From the NCBI GenBank assembly GCA_036877525.1, contig JAZGTH010000065.1, positions 6,545,001 to 6,609,000 on the forward strand: 64,000 nt of DNA, written 5' to 3'. The stretch comes from Chromobotia macracanthus (Eukaryota > Chordata > Actinopteri > Cypriniformes > Botiidae). Positions 62,715 through 64,000 of the stretch are shown one piece after another (the stretch's first letter is position 1; each line of letters starts with the position of its first letter). The translations under genes and the position numbers were made by a program. The notes beneath the pieces were generated by a model that was not told the DNA's origin, searched no databases, and worked only from the letters and a program-made list of their open reading frames with translations.

Positions 62715-62784
62715 GGTTACACTTTTTCCATGGACAGCAGTCAATGCAATTACTGTGTGCAGAGTTTTAAAAAGATTTCTGTGA
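62715..62784 (-). other. ube3c: UBE3C 5' UTR in the first coding exon, with an upstream ORF
   Basis: Acceptor TTTTTCTTGCAG, exon from 62784. It contains one upstream ATG at 62731, which opens the four-codon frame MEKV and stops with TAA at 62717-62719. Only two bases separate that stop from the main ATG (TAACCATG). The main ATG has A at -3; the upstream one has T at -3 and G at +4. Confidence 0.8.
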
Positions 62785-63686
62785 CTGCAAGAAAAAAAAT
62801 AAGGTGTTGAGACCAGTACAGTATCAACAAACCACAACAGATTAAAGTTTGTCTGTGTGCAGTATATACACCTAAATAAAAACTACTGTGAAATACAACA
62901 GGATGTAATGATAAAGGTCACAATGAAGACATATTAAGCAGTTAAATATAGACCTGCAGGTGCAGCAGATTGCCATTATAGTAGTAACAGATGGCACTGA
63001 TCAAACTAATAAAAATTAAATATTAGTGCACCTCTATGAATACAAGTTTGATCATAACGAGTTTGAGTACAAGATTCAGTGTTCGACACATTTTCCCCTG
63101 CCAAGCAACAGACCTCAGTGTTGCAAAGGGGCCAGTTAGTCAGCGGAACACGTTCTGGAAATTGATTTATAAGAGACAACTGCATTTTTGGTGCCCCAAA
63201 CCACGCTAGTTAGCTTGCTAACACGTAAAGAGGCAATAGCACAAGTTTGTCGCAATTTTTGAACGTGTGCTTTAGACCAGCAGGTTTGAAAGACCAATTG
63301 TAGGGTAGAAAACTCAACGTATATTTGCTTCGCTATAGTCACATCCCCAGAACTTCTCTGTTAGCCTTTTGGCTAAAGGTTCTTTAACTAGCTAGCTAAT
63401 GACTCAGCAGCAGGTCAGCTGCCTTTAGCTTCAACAATTGCAAATATAACACTATTTTTCACCTATACATATGTGTTACTTGGGGCCTGTCATTACTTAG
63501 CGAGAACTAAATCAGTAATTCAGAAACATCATCCATCCTGCGCTCTGTTCTGGCACGTTAGTTCAGCTGAACACAAACTTCAATCATATGTCGCTCTAGT
63601 CGTTTCTAGAGCCACCGAGTCTCATTGAGATTTTACGTTTCTTCCAAAAATATGTCGTAGCGATACATAAAATGCAAACTGTTTAC
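62785..63686 (-). other. UBE3C first intron
   Basis: 902 bp between the non-coding first exon and the first coding exon. No other feature; the frame at 63136-63342 has no support. Confidence 0.7.
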
Positions 63687-63832
63687 CTGGTTTTACTGAA
63701 TGATCAGCCGAACGATACAGTTCAGCGACTGGATATCAAAGAAAACAAAACCGAAATCGTTGGTCTTTCTCTACGAGACAAACACAACACAGAACAGCCC
63801 GCCCCCTCAGTAACACGGTGAAATATGATTGG
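63687..63832 (-). promoter_or_regulatory. ube3c: UBE3C promoter and non-coding first exon
   Basis: The first exon ends TAAAACCAG at 63687, with donor GTAAAC. Upstream on the minus strand lie a GC box (GGGGGCGGGC, 63797-63806) and a CCAAT box (63828-63832), with no TATA box, as expected for a housekeeping gene. No ATG was found in the exon. Confidence 0.6.
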
Positions 63833-63920
63833 ATAGTACAACACTTACTACCAAGCGATTCGTTAAAAATAAGGTCAATAACTTGTAAAATGTCACAACT
63901 ACTTCCTGGATGAAACCCAG

Positions 63921-64000
63921 TATAAAAGGAAACCAGTTGCAGTGCATGGATGTCTCTCCAGGAAACTGATCTCTAGGAAACAGAACATATACTCTTCTTA
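63921..64000 (+). promoter_or_regulatory. Divergent TATA box at the window edge
   Basis: TATAAAAG at 63921-63928 on the plus strand, about 90 bp beyond the UBE3C CCAAT box. It could start a transcript that leaves the window to the right. Nothing downstream is long enough to identify. Confidence 0.3.

Noticed and set aside
1..64000. CRISPR arrays, bacterial operons or tRNA/rRNA genes
   Set aside because: None found; the only tRNA-like boxes belong to the SINE at 29188-29392.

Overview
The window is AT-rich vertebrate genomic DNA with split genes, short GT-AG introns and microsatellites. The host is a teleost. Two dispersed elements resemble repeats common in ostariophysan fish (characins, carps, catfishes): a short inverted-repeat element near 42083-42342 that begins TTAAAGGGATAGTTCACC, and a hAT-like element at 16000-16500. 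Ostariophysi is therefore the best guess; no species can be named.

The gene order is PTPRN2 (+, 3' end only), an unnamed secreted-protein gene (-), DNAJB6 (-, complete) and UBE3C (-, complete). This is the order and relative orientation of the human 7q36.3 block UBE3C-DNAJB6-PTPRN2, read backwards. Exon boundaries were set by reading splice sites and phase. UBE3C gives 23 coding exons and 1081 codons. DNAJB6 gives a 235-aa short form and a 307-aa long form. PTPRN2 contributes its last three coding exons.

Layout. 1-5167: end of PTPRN2, then its 3' UTR with AATAAA signals at 5710 and 5821. About 5.9-16.9 kb: non-coding, with decayed repeats, a G-quadruplex-prone C tract and an orphan exon-like segment. 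17141-18553: intronless reading frame for a 470-aa secreted protein with no counterpart known to me in the mammalian locus; its TATA box and non-coding first exon lie near 19.12-19.18 kb. 22081-33812: DNAJB6; its long-isoform terminal exons lie 5.4 kb beyond the short-isoform stop. 36.98-37.92 kb: two possible DNAJB6 first exons, each with a TATA box and a perfect heat-shock element. 42946-62714: UBE3C, with large introns holding several candidate enhancers. 63.69-64 kb: UBE3C promoter and a divergent TATA box.

The two large genes both act in protein quality control: DNAJB6 is an Hsp70 co-chaperone that blocks aggregation, and UBE3C is a proteasome-associated HECT ligase. PTPRN2 is a dense-core-vesicle protein; its proximity reflects old synteny, not a shared pathway. 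I see no CRISPR array, bacterial-type system, rRNA or tRNA gene. The least described items are the orphan secreted gene, the two-promoter heat-shock layout and a perfect 39-bp palindrome built from T-box half-sites.
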